DNA of 64,000 bases, taken from Vulcanimicrobiota bacterium (GTDB lineage: Bacteria > Vulcanimicrobiota > Vulcanimicrobiia > Vulcanimicrobiales > Vulcanimicrobiaceae). A program made the position numbers and the translations under genes. Below the pieces are notes generated by a model, which ran no database searches, was not told where the DNA came from, and worked only from the letters and a program-made list of their open reading frames with translations. Where the stretch lies: NCBI GenBank assembly GCA_019235995.1, contig JAFAJV010000078.1:44372-108371 (forward strand), read 5' to 3'. Shown one piece after another: positions 8,288-17,244 of the stretch; the first letter of the stretch is position 1; the number at the start of each line of letters is the position of its first letter.

Positions 8288-10450
8288 ATGACCATCACCG
8301 AGCTGATCGAGCGAGTCCGCCGCTACGACACCTCCGCCGACACGGGGGCGCTGTTGCGTGGCTACGAGCTGGCCGTCGCCGCGCATGAGGGTCAGCGCCG
8401 GGCGTCAGGCGAGTCCTTCATCGAGCACCCGCTGGCCGTCGCCGGGATCCTGGCCGACCTCGAGATGGATCATCAGACGATCGCTGCGGCGCTGCTCCAC
8501 GACGTCGTCGAGGATACCTCCATCACGAGCGAACAGGTAACGGCGCAGTTCGGCGACGAGATCTCGCGCCTGGTCGACGGTGTGACCAAGCTGACGCGGA
8601 TTCCGTATCAGTCAAAGGAAGACGCGCAGGTCGAGAACCTGCGCAAGATGTTCCTGGCGATGGCCAAGGATATTCGCGTCATCATCATCAAGCTGGCGGA
8701 CCGCCTGCATAACATGCGCACGCTGGCGAGCCTGCCGCCCGCGAAGCAGCAGGCGATCGCGCGCGAGACCCTCGACATCTACGCGCCGATCGCGCATCGG
8801 CTCGGCATCTGGAAGATCAAGTGGGAGATCGAGGACGAGTGCCTGCGCTACCTGGATGCGGCGGGCTATCACGACATCGTCGAGCGCGTCGCCAAGACGC
8901 GGCGCGAGCGCGAGGCCGACGTCGAGAATGCGATAGCGAGGCTTCGCGACGAGTTCAAGGCGCTTAAGGTCAACGCCGAGATCCAGGGCCGACCGAAGCA
9001 CTTCTACTCGATCTATTCGAAGATCAGCAAGGGGCGCGAGTTTTCGACGATCTATGACCTGACCGCTATTCGCATCATCGTCGACACCGTTAAGGACTGC
9101 TACGCCGCGCTGGGGGCGGTGCACGCCATGTGGACCCCGCTGCCGGGCCGCTTCAAAGACTACATCGCGATGCCCAAGCCCAACATGTATCAGTCTCTCC
9201 ACACGACGGTCGTCGGGCCCAGCGGCGATCCGCTCGAGATCCAGATCCGCACGTGGGACATGCATCGGACCGGCGAGTACGGCATCGCGGCGCACTGGCG
9301 CTACAAGGAAGGCGGCAAGGCCGACCAGTTCGAGAACAAGCTCTCGTGGCTGCGCGCGCTGCTGGAATGGCAGAAGGACATGCGCGACTCGCGGGTGTTC
9401 ATGGAAAACCTGAAGCTCGACCTGTTCGACTCGCAGGTGTTCGTCTTCTCGCCGCGCGGCGACGTCTACTCGATCCCGGCCGGCGGCACGCCGCTGGACT
9501 TCGCCTACCAGGTGCACACGGACGTCGGCAATCACTGCGTCGGCGCGAAGATCAACGGACGGATCGTTCCACTCGACTACGCAATGCAGAACGGCGACAT
9601 CTGCGAGATCCTCGTCAATAAGTCGAGCGGGCGGCCGTCGCTCGACTGGCTCTCGATCGTCAAGACCTCGAGCGCCAAGCACAAGATCAAGCAGTGGTTC
9701 CGCAAGGAGCGTCGCGAGGAGAACGTGCTGGCGGGGCAGGAGGCGCTCGAGCAGGAGCTCGCGCGCGCGGGGCTGCGCACCGACGTCGCGCGCGGCGAGC
9801 TGCTCGGCCGGATCGCGTCGCGACTGAACTACGCCACTCCGACGGACCTCTATGCCGCGATCGGCTTCGGTGACGCGTCCGCGCAAGCCGTCGCGAACCG
9901 CGTGCGGGACGAGCTCAAGCACGACAACGTCGTGGACCTCACGAAGATCGGGCGCAGGCCGGCTCCGCGAAAGGGCGTGCGCCGCTCGAGCGGCGTGCGC
10001 ATCGCCGGAGTGGACGACGTGCTCGTGCGGCTCTCGAAGTGCTGCTCGCCGGTGCCGGGAGATCCGATCATCGGCTACGTGACGATCGGCCGCGGCGTCA
10101 GCGTCCATCGAGCGGATTGTCCCAACGTCGCGTACATGAACGCCACGCCCGAGCGGATCCTGCAGGCGCAGTGGGTCGACGACGCGGGTCTGACGCACTG
10201 CGTCGACATCGAGGTCGAGGCCGAGGACCGCGCGCAGCTGCTCCAAGACATCATGGCGGTCTTCTCCGAGCTCAAGACGCAGGTGAGCTCGGTCAACGCC
10301 CGCGTGCGCAAGGACGGCGTCGCGGTGTCCAGCCTCACGATCCAGATCCGTGACCTCGACCATCTTCATAAGCTGCTGACCAAGCTCGAGGCGCTCCGGG
10401 ACGTACGCCGAGTCTATCGCGTTACCAAACGGGAACGCACCGCCCTCTGA
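8288..10450 (+). CDS. rel: Bifunctional (p)ppGpp synthase/hydrolase (RelA/SpoT family)
   Basis: 720 residues from the ATG at 8288. The hydrolase HD domain is intact (LLHDVVEDTS; His71-Asp72 and Glu75-Asp76). The synthetase domain has GRPKHFYSIYSK, YDLTAIRI and the RFKD motif near residue 290. RxKD rather than ExDD marks the bifunctional Mg/Mn type. A TGS domain (VFSPRGDVYSIPAGGTPLDFAY) and a C-terminal ACT domain follow. The enzyme makes (p)ppGpp from ATP and GTP or GDP in starvation and degrades it otherwise. A TATAAT lies directly upstream. The TGA overlaps the next gene's proposed CTG start. Confidence 0.95.
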   Translation: MTITELIERVRRYDTSADTGALLRGYELAVAAHEGQRRASGESFIEHPLAVAGILADLEMDHQTIAAALLHDVVEDTSITSEQVTAQFGDEISRLVDGVTKLTRIPYQSKEDAQVENLRKMFLAMAKDIRVIIIKLADRLHNMRTLASLPPAKQQAIARETLDIYAPIAHRLGIWKIKWEIEDECLRYLDAAGYHDIVERVAKTRREREADVENAIARLRDEFKALKVNAEIQGRPKHFYSIYSKISKGREFSTIYDLTAIRIIVDTVKDCYAALGAVHAMWTPLPGRFKDYIAMPKPNMYQSLHTTVVGPSGDPLEIQIRTWDMHRTGEYGIAAHWRYKEGGKADQFENKLSWLRALLEWQKDMRDSRVFMENLKLDLFDSQVFVFSPRGDVYSIPAGGTPLDFAYQVHTDVGNHCVGAKINGRIVPLDYAMQNGDICEILVNKSSGRPSLDWLSIVKTSSAKHKIKQWFRKERREENVLAGQEALEQELARAGLRTDVARGELLGRIASRLNYATPTDLYAAIGFGDASAQAVANRVRDELKHDNVVDLTKIGRRPAPRKGVRRSSGVRIAGVDDVLVRLSKCCSPVPGDPIIGYVTIGRGVSVHRADCPNVAYMNATPERILQAQWVDDAGLTHCVDIEVEAEDRAQLLQDIMAVFSELKTQVSSVNARVRKDGVAVSSLTIQIRDLDHLHKLLTKLEALRDVRRVYRVTKRERTAL

Positions 10451-11184
10451 TCCTGCTCCCCGGAATCGCGGCATTCGTGGCCGGCGCGATGAACAGCGTC
10501 GCCGGCGGCGGAAGCTTCCTGTCGTTTCCGTCGCTGGTGTTCGCCGGCGTAGCACCGATCTCGGCCAATGCGACGAACAACGCGGCGATGTGGGTCGGCA
10601 CGATCGGCAGCGCGCGCGGTTATCGAGAGGAGGTCGCGGCGCATCGCGGGCTCCTGTTCCCGGTGATCGCGGTCAGCGTCGCCGGCTCGCTGATCGGCGC
10701 GTGCCTGCTGTTGGTCACGCCGCAAGCCGTGTTCGAACGTCTCATTCCGTGGCTATTGCTGTTCGCGACGATCGTGTTCGCGCTGAGCCCGCGTCTTACG
10801 CGCGGCGCGCCCCGCTCCCCCCGGCACGCGCCGTGGCAGATCGCCGTGCAGTTCTGCGTCGCGATCTATGGCGGCTATTTCGGGGCCGGCATGGGGATAC
10901 TGATGCTGGCTGTGCTCGCGTTTTCGGGGCTGCCCAGCTTCAACGCACAGAACGCGATCAAGAACGTGCTCGCCGTCGCAATCAACGGCGTCGCGTTGAT
11001 TCCGTTCGTCGTAGCGCGCATCGTGGATTGGCGTTTCGCGCTGCCGATGGCGGTGATCGCGCTCGCGGGCGGCTATCTCGGCGCTCGCTTCTTTCGGCGC
11101 GTTCCGCAGCCGTTTGCTCGGGGCGTCGTCGTCGTCATCGGTATCGTGATGACTATAGTTTTCTTTGCCAGGACTTTCGTATGA
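10447..11184 (+). CDS. TSUP (TauE/SafE) family membrane permease
   Basis: 245 residues if started at the CTG (10447) in a CTGA overlap with the rel stop. The first GTG (10477) would remove half of the first transmembrane helix and its LLPGIAAFVAGAMNSVAGGG motif, so the CTG is preferred. About eight hydrophobic segments are seen. Both family repeats are present: AGAMNSVAGGGSFLSFPSL and the second at YGGYFGAGMGILML. TSUP members move sulfite, sulfonates or related small anions. No substrate can be assigned here. Confidence 0.82.
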   Translation: MILLPGIAAFVAGAMNSVAGGGSFLSFPSLVFAGVAPISANATNNAAMWVGTIGSARGYREEVAAHRGLLFPVIAVSVAGSLIGACLLLVTPQAVFERLIPWLLLFATIVFALSPRLTRGAPRSPRHAPWQIAVQFCVAIYGGYFGAGMGILMLAVLAFSGLPSFNAQNAIKNVLAVAINGVALIPFVVARIVDWRFALPMAVIALAGGYLGARFFRRVPQPFARGVVVVIGIVMTIVFFARTFV

Positions 11185-11272
11185 AAGGTGACGGCGGTCG
11201 CTCGCTCTAGCAGGGCGGTCAAAAAGGCGATTCGAAGGGCCGCCCTTTCACTGCGCTACAGCGAGGTTTAGA

Positions 11273-12442
11273 ATGTTTTTTCAAAAGTACCCGACGTTGA
11301 TCGCCGTCGGAGCGATTCTGGCGGCGTCGGCGTGCGGCGGCAGCGGCGCCGTTCCGTCGAGCGTTGGGGCGAATAGCACGTTGTCGGCGCCCTCGTCCGC
11401 CGGGGGCAGCCATGTCGTGCCGTCCGACAGCACGTCGATTCTCAACAAGTTGACGAAAGACGTCGTCATCGGTTCCACCGTCGATCCGGGCAACGGCGAC
11501 ATGGGTCCGCGCGCCCTGTCGCTGGTGCCGCTTACCTTCGGCGTTCTGACCAAGGGCGAGCTGCTGGTCTGCAACTTCGAAGACTCTTCGGGAACCGCAG
11601 GCAACGGCACGACCGTCGAGATCTTGAAGCCGACAACGGGCGCGAAACCGACGACGTTCGTGCAGAGCAGCCAGATCCAGGGCTGCAACGGCGACGCAAT
11701 CAGCTCGGGTGACGCCGTGTTCGGCGCCGGCATGAGCAGCGGCGTCGTCGAGAAGTATAGCGAAAAAGCAAAGCCGATCAAGACCTACGGCTCGCCGATC
11801 GCGGAGCCCTTGGACGACGGCGATGCGGACTGCAGCCTGCCCTACGCGCCCGAAAAGGTCTACGTCGGCGACGCCAAGACGGGCTCGGTCGTCAACTTCG
11901 CCGCCGGCCTGTATGGCCAGAAAAACCCCGTGGCCGTCATCACCGGCTTCGCGGTCAGCGGCTCCGGCTGGAACGCTCTGGGTCCGGTGGGAATGCAGTA
12001 CAACGCGGCGCTCATCAATCACGGACACAAGTGCAACGATACGCTCTATATCGCCGACGGAGTCGACAACACGCTCGTGGCGGTTTCGAAGGTGAGCAAC
12101 CTGCTCACGACGGGCGAGATCAAGGTGCTTCCGGGCGGGAAGAAGTTCAAGTGCAAGCAGAAGCGGTTCTCGTGCGCCTCGGTCGTCTATAGCGGATCGC
12201 CGCTCAACGCGCCGGTAGCGCTCGCGATCCTGCCCAACGGAAACCTCGTCGCGGCGAACGGAGCGGGCGGCAACACGCTGGTCGAGATCTCCGCCGCGGG
12301 CGCGGTGCTCGCGACCAAGACGCTCAACACCGATTCGAGTCAGGAAGTCTACGGATTGCTCGCGACCGGAAAGACCGACTCGAACACGGCGTTGTTCTAC
12401 ACCGACACCAAAGACAACAGCGTCCATGAACTGGAGCAATAG
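11273..12442 (+). CDS. Lipoprotein with beta-propeller-like repeats (tandem copy 1)
   Basis: 389 residues. The ATG at 11273 is preceded by GAGG. The signal peptide ends in the lipobox AASACGG (Cys about 21), predicting an outer-surface or periplasmic lipoprotein. The mature part has repeated strands such as VYVGDAKTGSVVNF, LYIADGVDNTLVAV and LVAANGAGGNTLVEI, which resemble NHL or SMP-30-type propeller blades. Conserved Cys pairs (CNF, GCNGD, DCSLP, CND, KCK, SCAS) suggest disulfides. Its end overlaps the start of the next, clearly paralogous gene by 17 bases. Function unknown. Confidence 0.75.
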   Translation: MFFQKYPTLIAVGAILAASACGGSGAVPSSVGANSTLSAPSSAGGSHVVPSDSTSILNKLTKDVVIGSTVDPGNGDMGPRALSLVPLTFGVLTKGELLVCNFEDSSGTAGNGTTVEILKPTTGAKPTTFVQSSQIQGCNGDAISSGDAVFGAGMSSGVVEKYSEKAKPIKTYGSPIAEPLDDGDADCSLPYAPEKVYVGDAKTGSVVNFAAGLYGQKNPVAVITGFAVSGSGWNALGPVGMQYNAALINHGHKCNDTLYIADGVDNTLVAVSKVSNLLTTGEIKVLPGGKKFKCKQKRFSCASVVYSGSPLNAPVALAILPNGNLVAANGAGGNTLVEISAAGAVLATKTLNTDSSQEVYGLLATGKTDSNTALFYTDTKDNSVHELEQ

Positions 12443-13592
12443 GCTCCTGGTCGTCGCCGGTGCGCTGCTCGCCACCTCGGCCTGCGGCGGCACCGGCGAC
12501 GTCCCATCGAGCGCCGGCGCGAACGGCGCTCTGTCGCAAGTTGCCTTTGCCGACGGAGCGTCCGTTGCGCCGGACGACACGACGTCGATTCTCAAGAAGT
12601 TGAAGAAGGACGTCGTGATCGGTTCGACGGTCGATTCCAAGAACCACGATAAGGGCTCGCGCGCCCTATCGCAGGCGCGCCTGTCCTTCGGCGTGCTCAA
12701 GAAGGGGCAGCTCCTGGTCTGCAACTTTGCCGACTCCGCCGGCGCGGCCGGAAAGGGCACGACGATCGAAGTGCTCGATCCTAAACCGGGCTCGAAGCCG
12801 GCGAGGTTCGTCCAGAGCAGCCTGGTCGAGGGTTGCGACGGCGACGCGGTCAGCTCGGGCAACGACGTCTTCGCCGGCGGTCTCGCGAGCAAGATCGTCG
12901 AGAAATACAGCGACAAGGCGAAACCCGTCAAGAAGTACGCACGGCCGATCGAGGAGCCGCTCGTGACGGCCGACGCGGACTGCAGCCTGCCTTATGCGCC
13001 GGAGTCCATCTACGTGGGCGACGCCAAGACCGGTTCGATCGTGAAGTTCGCGGCCGGCCTCTACGGCAATAAGAATCCCGTCGCGGTGATCACCGGCTTC
13101 GCGGTCGGCGGATCCGGTTGGGGCGCCCTCGGCCCGGGCGGAATCGCGTACAACGCGACCCTCATCCACCACGGAAACAAGTGCAACGACACGCTCTATA
13201 TCACCGACGGCGTCGACGACACGCTGGTAGCGGTCACGAACGCGAGCAACCTGCTGACGACGGGCACGATCGAGGTGCTGCCCGGCGGTAAGAAGTTCAA
13301 GTGCAAGGAGAAGAGGTTCTCGTGCGCGTCGCTCCTGTATGGCGGCTCGCCCCTGCGCGCGCCGGTAGCGCTGGCTCTGCTTCCGAACGGCAACCTGATC
13401 GTCGCGAACGGAAAAGGCGGTAACACGCTGGTGGAGATCAGCGCCGCGGGCAAGGTGCTAGCGACCAAAGAGCTCAACGAGGATAAGACGCAGGAGGTCT
13501 TCGGATTGCTCGCCACGGGAACGAGCGACTCCGACACGGCGCTGTTCTATACCGACAACGAAGACAACACGGTCCACGAGCTCGAGCAGTAG
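12426..13592 (+). CDS. Lipoprotein with beta-propeller-like repeats (tandem copy 2)
   Basis: 388 residues, a paralogue of the preceding gene along the whole length (shared blocks include KDVVIGSTVD, GWGALGPGG, CNDTLYITDG and LPGGKKFKCKEKRFSCAS). The signal ends in ATSACGG. The ATG at 12426 lies inside the 3' end of copy 1, so the two are translationally linked. It ends with the same HELEQ terminus as copy 1. Extracellular propeller proteins of this type often bind ligands or partners; nothing more specific is supported. Confidence 0.75.
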   Translation: MNWSNRLLVVAGALLATSACGGTGDVPSSAGANGALSQVAFADGASVAPDDTTSILKKLKKDVVIGSTVDSKNHDKGSRALSQARLSFGVLKKGQLLVCNFADSAGAAGKGTTIEVLDPKPGSKPARFVQSSLVEGCDGDAVSSGNDVFAGGLASKIVEKYSDKAKPVKKYARPIEEPLVTADADCSLPYAPESIYVGDAKTGSIVKFAAGLYGNKNPVAVITGFAVGGSGWGALGPGGIAYNATLIHHGNKCNDTLYITDGVDDTLVAVTNASNLLTTGTIEVLPGGKKFKCKEKRFSCASLLYGGSPLRAPVALALLPNGNLIVANGKGGNTLVEISAAGKVLATKELNEDKTQEVFGLLATGTSDSDTALFYTDNEDNTVHELEQ

Positions 13593-13620
13593 CTCGCCGC
13601 GCTGACTGCGCGCGCCGCCG

Positions 13621-15051
13621 TTATTCGGTGTCGACCGGTTCGTTCGACGGCGGCTCGTGCAGGAAACGCGACCTCGGATACTTCACCTGGATCGGGACGA
13701 AGGCACGCGGCGTCTGCGTGAAGTCGAAGCTGTCGTCCAGCGAGGCCGCGCGCGCATCGGTGTAGCCCTTGTCCGCCGGTCCGATGTACGGGAGGTTGAA
13801 CGTCTCCTCGATGAAGCGGAGGATGCTGCCGAACTCGTACTGCGTGTGGGAGACGTAGCCGGGATGACTCGGGGACGTTTCGCGCGAGTACGGTGAGATG
13901 ATCAGGCACGGGACGCGTATGCCGAGTCCTCGATAATCCAGCTGCGGCGGCGGGGCGTTGTCGTACCAGCCGCCCCAATCGTCCCAGAGCAGAATGATCG
14001 CCGAAGTGTCCCAATACGGGCTCTCGCCGATCGCGTTCACGACGTTGGCGACCCAGGAGGGGCCGAGATCGCTGTGGTCGCCCGGGTGGTCCGAGTCGGG
14101 CTTGCTGGGAGTGACCCAGCTCACCGAGGCCAAATTATTGCTGCCGGCATCCGTGAGCACCGTGGTCTCGGGTGAGATGATGTTGCGATGCCAGTCACGC
14201 CCGTAGCGGACGTGTCTTATCGCCTCGAACGGCGACCAGAGCCCCGCGCCGATGTGCTGGGTCACGTAGTACTTCCACGACACGCCGGCATTGTCCATCA
14301 CCGGCGCAAGCGTGGTGAACTGGTTGAAGCACGGGAACGGACCCTGGCTGTGGTGTTCCCTTCGAGTCTTCGTGATGTACGAGCTGGTGGTGCCCGGCGG
14401 CGAATCGCAGTCGCCCGGCGGGGCGCTCGGGTAGTCGACCTCGGCGTGGGACGGCTTGTTGCTGATGTTGTCGTTGCCGGCGACGAGCATCAGGTGCGCG
14501 GTGAAGCTGCCGCCGAACTCAGTCGGAAACATCTCGTCGGCGAGCACGTACGTGTTGGCGAGGTCTAAGTACGGCTGGATCAGAGTGGGCTGCACGTACG
14601 CGTATGCGTCGTCGGCGCTGGTGTGGCCGAATCTCCAAAACCCATCCATGTTGCCGTTGTTCCAGCTCGCGATCGACGAGCGCCAATCGTGGCGCAGATC
14701 CGGCCCAACGAACGTGATCGGGTGGAGCGGCACCTGTTGATCGCCGGCCGGGCAGCCGGATCCCGAGCCCGGGCGCGGTCGCGCCGGCCGCGCGCCGCTT
14801 CTCGCGCCGCCTATACAGCCGAACGTCGGAGCGTTGGCGTTGGGGAACCCGGCGAAGAAATTCTCGAAGCTGCGATTCTCTTGCACGATCACGATGACGT
14901 GCGAGATGTATTGGCTGACGGGATGGCCGGCGGACGGGCGGGCGGCGGAGGCGGCCCGCTGCGGTGCGACGTCGGAGAGCGCGCCGTTCGTGCCGCATCC
15001 TGCGGCGGCAAACGCCAGCGACGCGACGACCACCAAGCGTTTAGCAACCAT
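13621..15051 (-). CDS. Secreted phosphoesterase, acid phosphatase/phospholipase C family
   Basis: 476 residues from the ATG at 15051 (GAGGAG 6 nt upstream). A TTG six codons earlier is less likely. The lipoprotein signal ends in AAAGCG. The hallmark blocks are [68 protein letters not shown] and YEFGSILRFIEETF. They cover the whole PF04185 fold, so the gene is complete. It is convergent with the tandem lipoprotein pair (29 bp between stops). Expected role: release of phosphate from organic phosphate or phospholipid outside the cytoplasm. Confidence 0.88.
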   Translation of the reverse strand: MVAKRLVVVASLAFAAAGCGTNGALSDVAPQRAASAARPSAGHPVSQYISHVIVIVQENRSFENFFAGFPNANAPTFGCIGGARSGARPARPRPGSGSGCPAGDQQVPLHPITFVGPDLRHDWRSSIASWNNGNMDGFWRFGHTSADDAYAYVQPTLIQPYLDLANTYVLADEMFPTEFGGSFTAHLMLVAGNDNISNKPSHAEVDYPSAPPGDCDSPPGTTSSYITKTRREHHSQGPFPCFNQFTTLAPVMDNAGVSWKYYVTQHIGAGLWSPFEAIRHVRYGRDWHRNIISPETTVLTDAGSNNLASVSWVTPSKPDSDHPGDHSDLGPSWVANVVNAIGESPYWDTSAIILLWDDWGGWYDNAPPPQLDYRGLGIRVPCLIISPYSRETSPSHPGYVSHTQYEFGSILRFIEETFNLPYIGPADKGYTDARAASLDDSFDFTQTPRAFVPIQVKYPRSRFLHEPPSNEPVDTE

Positions 15052-15224
15052 GGTTTCTCCTCGTAGCAACCGTTCCGCCGATACGGCAGGACGCGCTCTT
15101 CAAAGCGTTTTCTGCAGAGTCCTTGAGGCCATGCGCAGGGCCGGATGCACCGCCTGGCTGCCGAGCGGCAGGTCTCGCGCGAGCCCACAGGCTGGGGCAT
15201 CCGCCGGCGCGAACAAGGCGGCCG

Positions 15225-15575
15225 ATGAATGACTACGAGGTAACCTATATTCTGCGGCCGTCGCTGGAAGAGGCCGAAGTCGAGGAGCGGGCCAACGCGA
15301 TCGGCGAGATCGTCAAGGGCCAGGGCGGTGAAGTCTCCGCGATCGAGCGGCTGGGCAAGAAGCGGCTCGCGTACGAGATCAAAGACGTCCGCGAGGGCAA
15401 CTACGTCGTGATGCAGTTCAAAAGCGAGCCCGGCGTCTCCAAGGAATTGGAACGGCAGTTGAAACTGCACGACGACGTGTTGCGCGCGCTCGTCGTGCGC
15501 TTGGACGCCAAGATGCGGACGCACATGGCGGCGCTGGCGGCCGCCGCGCCCCCCACGCCTGCCCCATCCGCGTAA
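15225..15575 (+). CDS. rpsF: 30S ribosomal protein S6
   Basis: 116 residues from the ATG at 15225, with AAGGCGG upstream. It starts with the S6 signature NDYEVTYILRP, followed by GKKRLAYEIKDVREGNYVVMQF, typical of bS6, which pairs with S18 on the small subunit. The last 20 residues (AAAAAPPTPAPSA) are a low-complexity tail longer than in E. coli. It is followed by ssb, the classic order, but rpsR and rplI, usually next, are 15 kb away at 30697. Confidence 0.95.
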   Translation: MNDYEVTYILRPSLEEAEVEERANAIGEIVKGQGGEVSAIERLGKKRLAYEIKDVREGNYVVMQFKSEPGVSKELERQLKLHDDVLRALVVRLDAKMRTHMAALAAAAPPTPAPSA

Positions 15576-15672
15576 AGGACGGCCGTTCGGCAACATCTGT
15601 GCCATACAGGTGACACTCGCCGGGCGTAATCTCGTATCGAGCTGGAGTTAAATCGGCGAAAGAGAGTGGAGT

Positions 15673-16143
15673 ATGTCAGCCTCGTTCAATAAGGTGATCT
15701 TGGTCGGAAATCTCACCCGCGACCCCGAGATTCGCTATGTCAACTCGGGCTCCGCGGTCACGAAGTTTCGGATCGCCGTCAACCCGAACAAGCGCGACGC
15801 GAAGCCGGAGGACACGATGTACGTGGACGTCGTGGCCTGGGAGCGGCTGGCCGAGACCTGCAACACGTATCTCAAGAAGGGCAGCCCAGTGCTCGTCGAG
15901 GGTCGCCTCTCGATCCGCTCTTACGACGACACCAAGCTGAAGGACGAGAGCGGACAGCCGATTCGGCGCACCGCGACCGAGGTCGTGATCTCCGGAATGC
16001 AGATGCTTTCGTCGCGCCGCGACGACGCGGAAGCGGGTGATCGCGGTTTCAACGGCGGCGGACGCAGCCACGCCCCGGCTCAGGCGCCGGCCGGCGGCTC
16101 CGATGCTCTCGGCGACGAGCTCGAAGACGAGATCCCGTTCTGA
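15673..16143 (+). CDS. ssb: Single-stranded DNA-binding protein
   Basis: 156 residues. The OB fold is clear (FNKVILVGNLTRDPEIRYV, TMYVDVVAWERLAETC, LVEGRLSIRSYDD). A Gly/Ala/Pro linker follows, and the acidic tip LEDEIPF is the conserved SSB tail that recruits repair and replication proteins. The ATG at 15673 has an AGAG/GGAG-rich stretch before it. It binds ssDNA in replication, recombination and repair. It sits downstream of rpsF as in many bacteria. Confidence 0.96.
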   Translation: MSASFNKVILVGNLTRDPEIRYVNSGSAVTKFRIAVNPNKRDAKPEDTMYVDVVAWERLAETCNTYLKKGSPVLVEGRLSIRSYDDTKLKDESGQPIRRTATEVVISGMQMLSSRRDDAEAGDRGFNGGGRSHAPAQAPAGGSDALGDELEDEIPF

Positions 16144-16153
16144 TCTAAAAAGC

Positions 16154-16501
16154 TTACGACTTCGGGTACTGACGAAGCCCGATGGGCGTTCCATCTGGAT
16201 CCTTGACGATCGCGACCAATAGCCCGTTGGCGACGTCGGTGACGTCCTTTACCTTCTCCGCTCCGGCTGCTAGGAGGGTCGCCAGCGCACCGTTGATATC
16301 GCTGACGTCCACGTATGCGAGCGCACCCGATATCCCGGGTTGTGCCGCGGCGGGGACGAGGCCGATCTCTACGTCGCCGGTTTTGAAGCCGACATAGTAT
16401 CCGCTCTCGGCGTAAGGCTCGGTACCGAGCCAGGCCGTGAAGAGTTTCGTTGCCCTCGGCACGTCCGAGGCCGGGTAGACGATGAGACAAACCGCGTTCA
16501 C
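16154..16501 (-). CDS. VOC-family (glyoxalase/bleomycin-resistance-like) protein
   Basis: 115 residues, GTG start at 16501 with TAGGAG about 8 nt upstream. The betaalphabetabetabeta signatures are visible: YPASDVPRATKLFTAWLG at the N-terminus and VDVSDINGALATLLAAGA to KDPDGTPIGLRQ at the C-terminus. Such small vicinal-oxygen-chelate proteins bind a metal or a small ligand as dimers. The metal residues cannot be assigned confidently and the substrate is unknown. It is convergent with ssb (10 bp between stops). Confidence 0.8.
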   Translation of the reverse strand: MNAVCLIVYPASDVPRATKLFTAWLGTEPYAESGYYVGFKTGDVEIGLVPAAAQPGISGALAYVDVSDINGALATLLAAGAEKVKDVTDVANGLLVAIVKDPDGTPIGLRQYPKS

Positions 16502-16584
16502 TGTGCGCTCCTATCTTAAAAAGGCTTGCCAGTCTGACGGAGTACGGCGAGCAAATGTGACTCGTTCGCCGAAAGAAAAGATTC

Positions 16585-17244
16585 ATGCTTCCGACGCCCG
16601 ATCCCAAGCGCCGTCCGCTCGCCACACGCGAGCGCGGCTGGGCGAAGGCGTTCGCACGCGGGCTCAACTCCGCCGGAATCTCGCCGGATGTGGTTTCGAT
16701 AATGAGCCTCGTCTTTGCCGTAGGGGCCGCCGCCGCGTTGTGGGCGAGCGGGCGGAGCGGCGGGGCCGCACGCGCTCTCGAGTTGCTCGCGGCGGCCGCG
16801 CTGATCCAGCTGCGCCTGCTCTGCAACATGCTCGACGGCATGGTCGCCGTCGAAGGCGGCCACGCGACGCCGCACGGCGAGCTCTTCAACGACATGCCCG
16901 ACCGCTTTGCCGACCTCGCGATACTGGTCGGCGCCGGCTACTCGTTGACCGCATTCGCCTGGGGCAGCACGCTCGGATGGATCGCCGGCGTGCTCGCCGT
17001 CCTCACCGCCTACGCGCGCGTGCTCGGCGCATCAATGGGTGCGCGTCACTACTTCATCGGTCCGATGGCCAAGCCACAGCGCATGGCCGTGCTGACGGTC
17101 GCGTGCGTGCTCTCCGCCTTCGAGCCGGTGGTCGGCTGGCGCGGACAGATCGTGGCGCTCGCGCTGGCGATCGTCGCGGTCGGCTCGCTGGTGACGCTGA
17201 TCCGGCGCACGCTCTGCATCGTCGCCGAGGTCGACGCACGTTGA
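16585..17244 (+). CDS. CDP-alcohol phosphatidyltransferase family membrane enzyme (YnbA-like variant)
   Basis: 219 residues with several hydrophobic helices. The catalytic CDP-alcohol motif is present in variant form: CNMLDGMVAVEGG then GELFNDMPDRFAD. Compared with DxxDGxxAR...GxxxDxxxD, the first Asp is Asn, the Arg is Val and the third Asp is Asn. I recall the same variant in proteins that sit beside an acyltransferase and a CDP-diglyceride synthase, as E. coli ynbA does, so it is probably a real subfamily and not decay. It is the first gene of a tightly coupled lipid operon with the next two genes. The alcohol acceptor is unknown. Confidence 0.8.
   Translation: MLPTPDPKRRPLATRERGWAKAFARGLNSAGISPDVVSIMSLVFAVGAAAALWASGRSGGAARALELLAAAALIQLRLLCNMLDGMVAVEGGHATPHGELFNDMPDRFADLAILVGAGYSLTAFAWGSTLGWIAGVLAVLTAYARVLGASMGARHYFIGPMAKPQRMAVLTVACVLSAFEPVVGWRGQIVALALAIVAVGSLVTLIRRTLCIVAEVDAR

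Noticed and set aside
8612..10555. 647-residue open frame antisense to rel
   Set aside because: High-GC shadow of a clearly conserved gene; composition Arg/Asp/Val-rich, no domain, no RBS.
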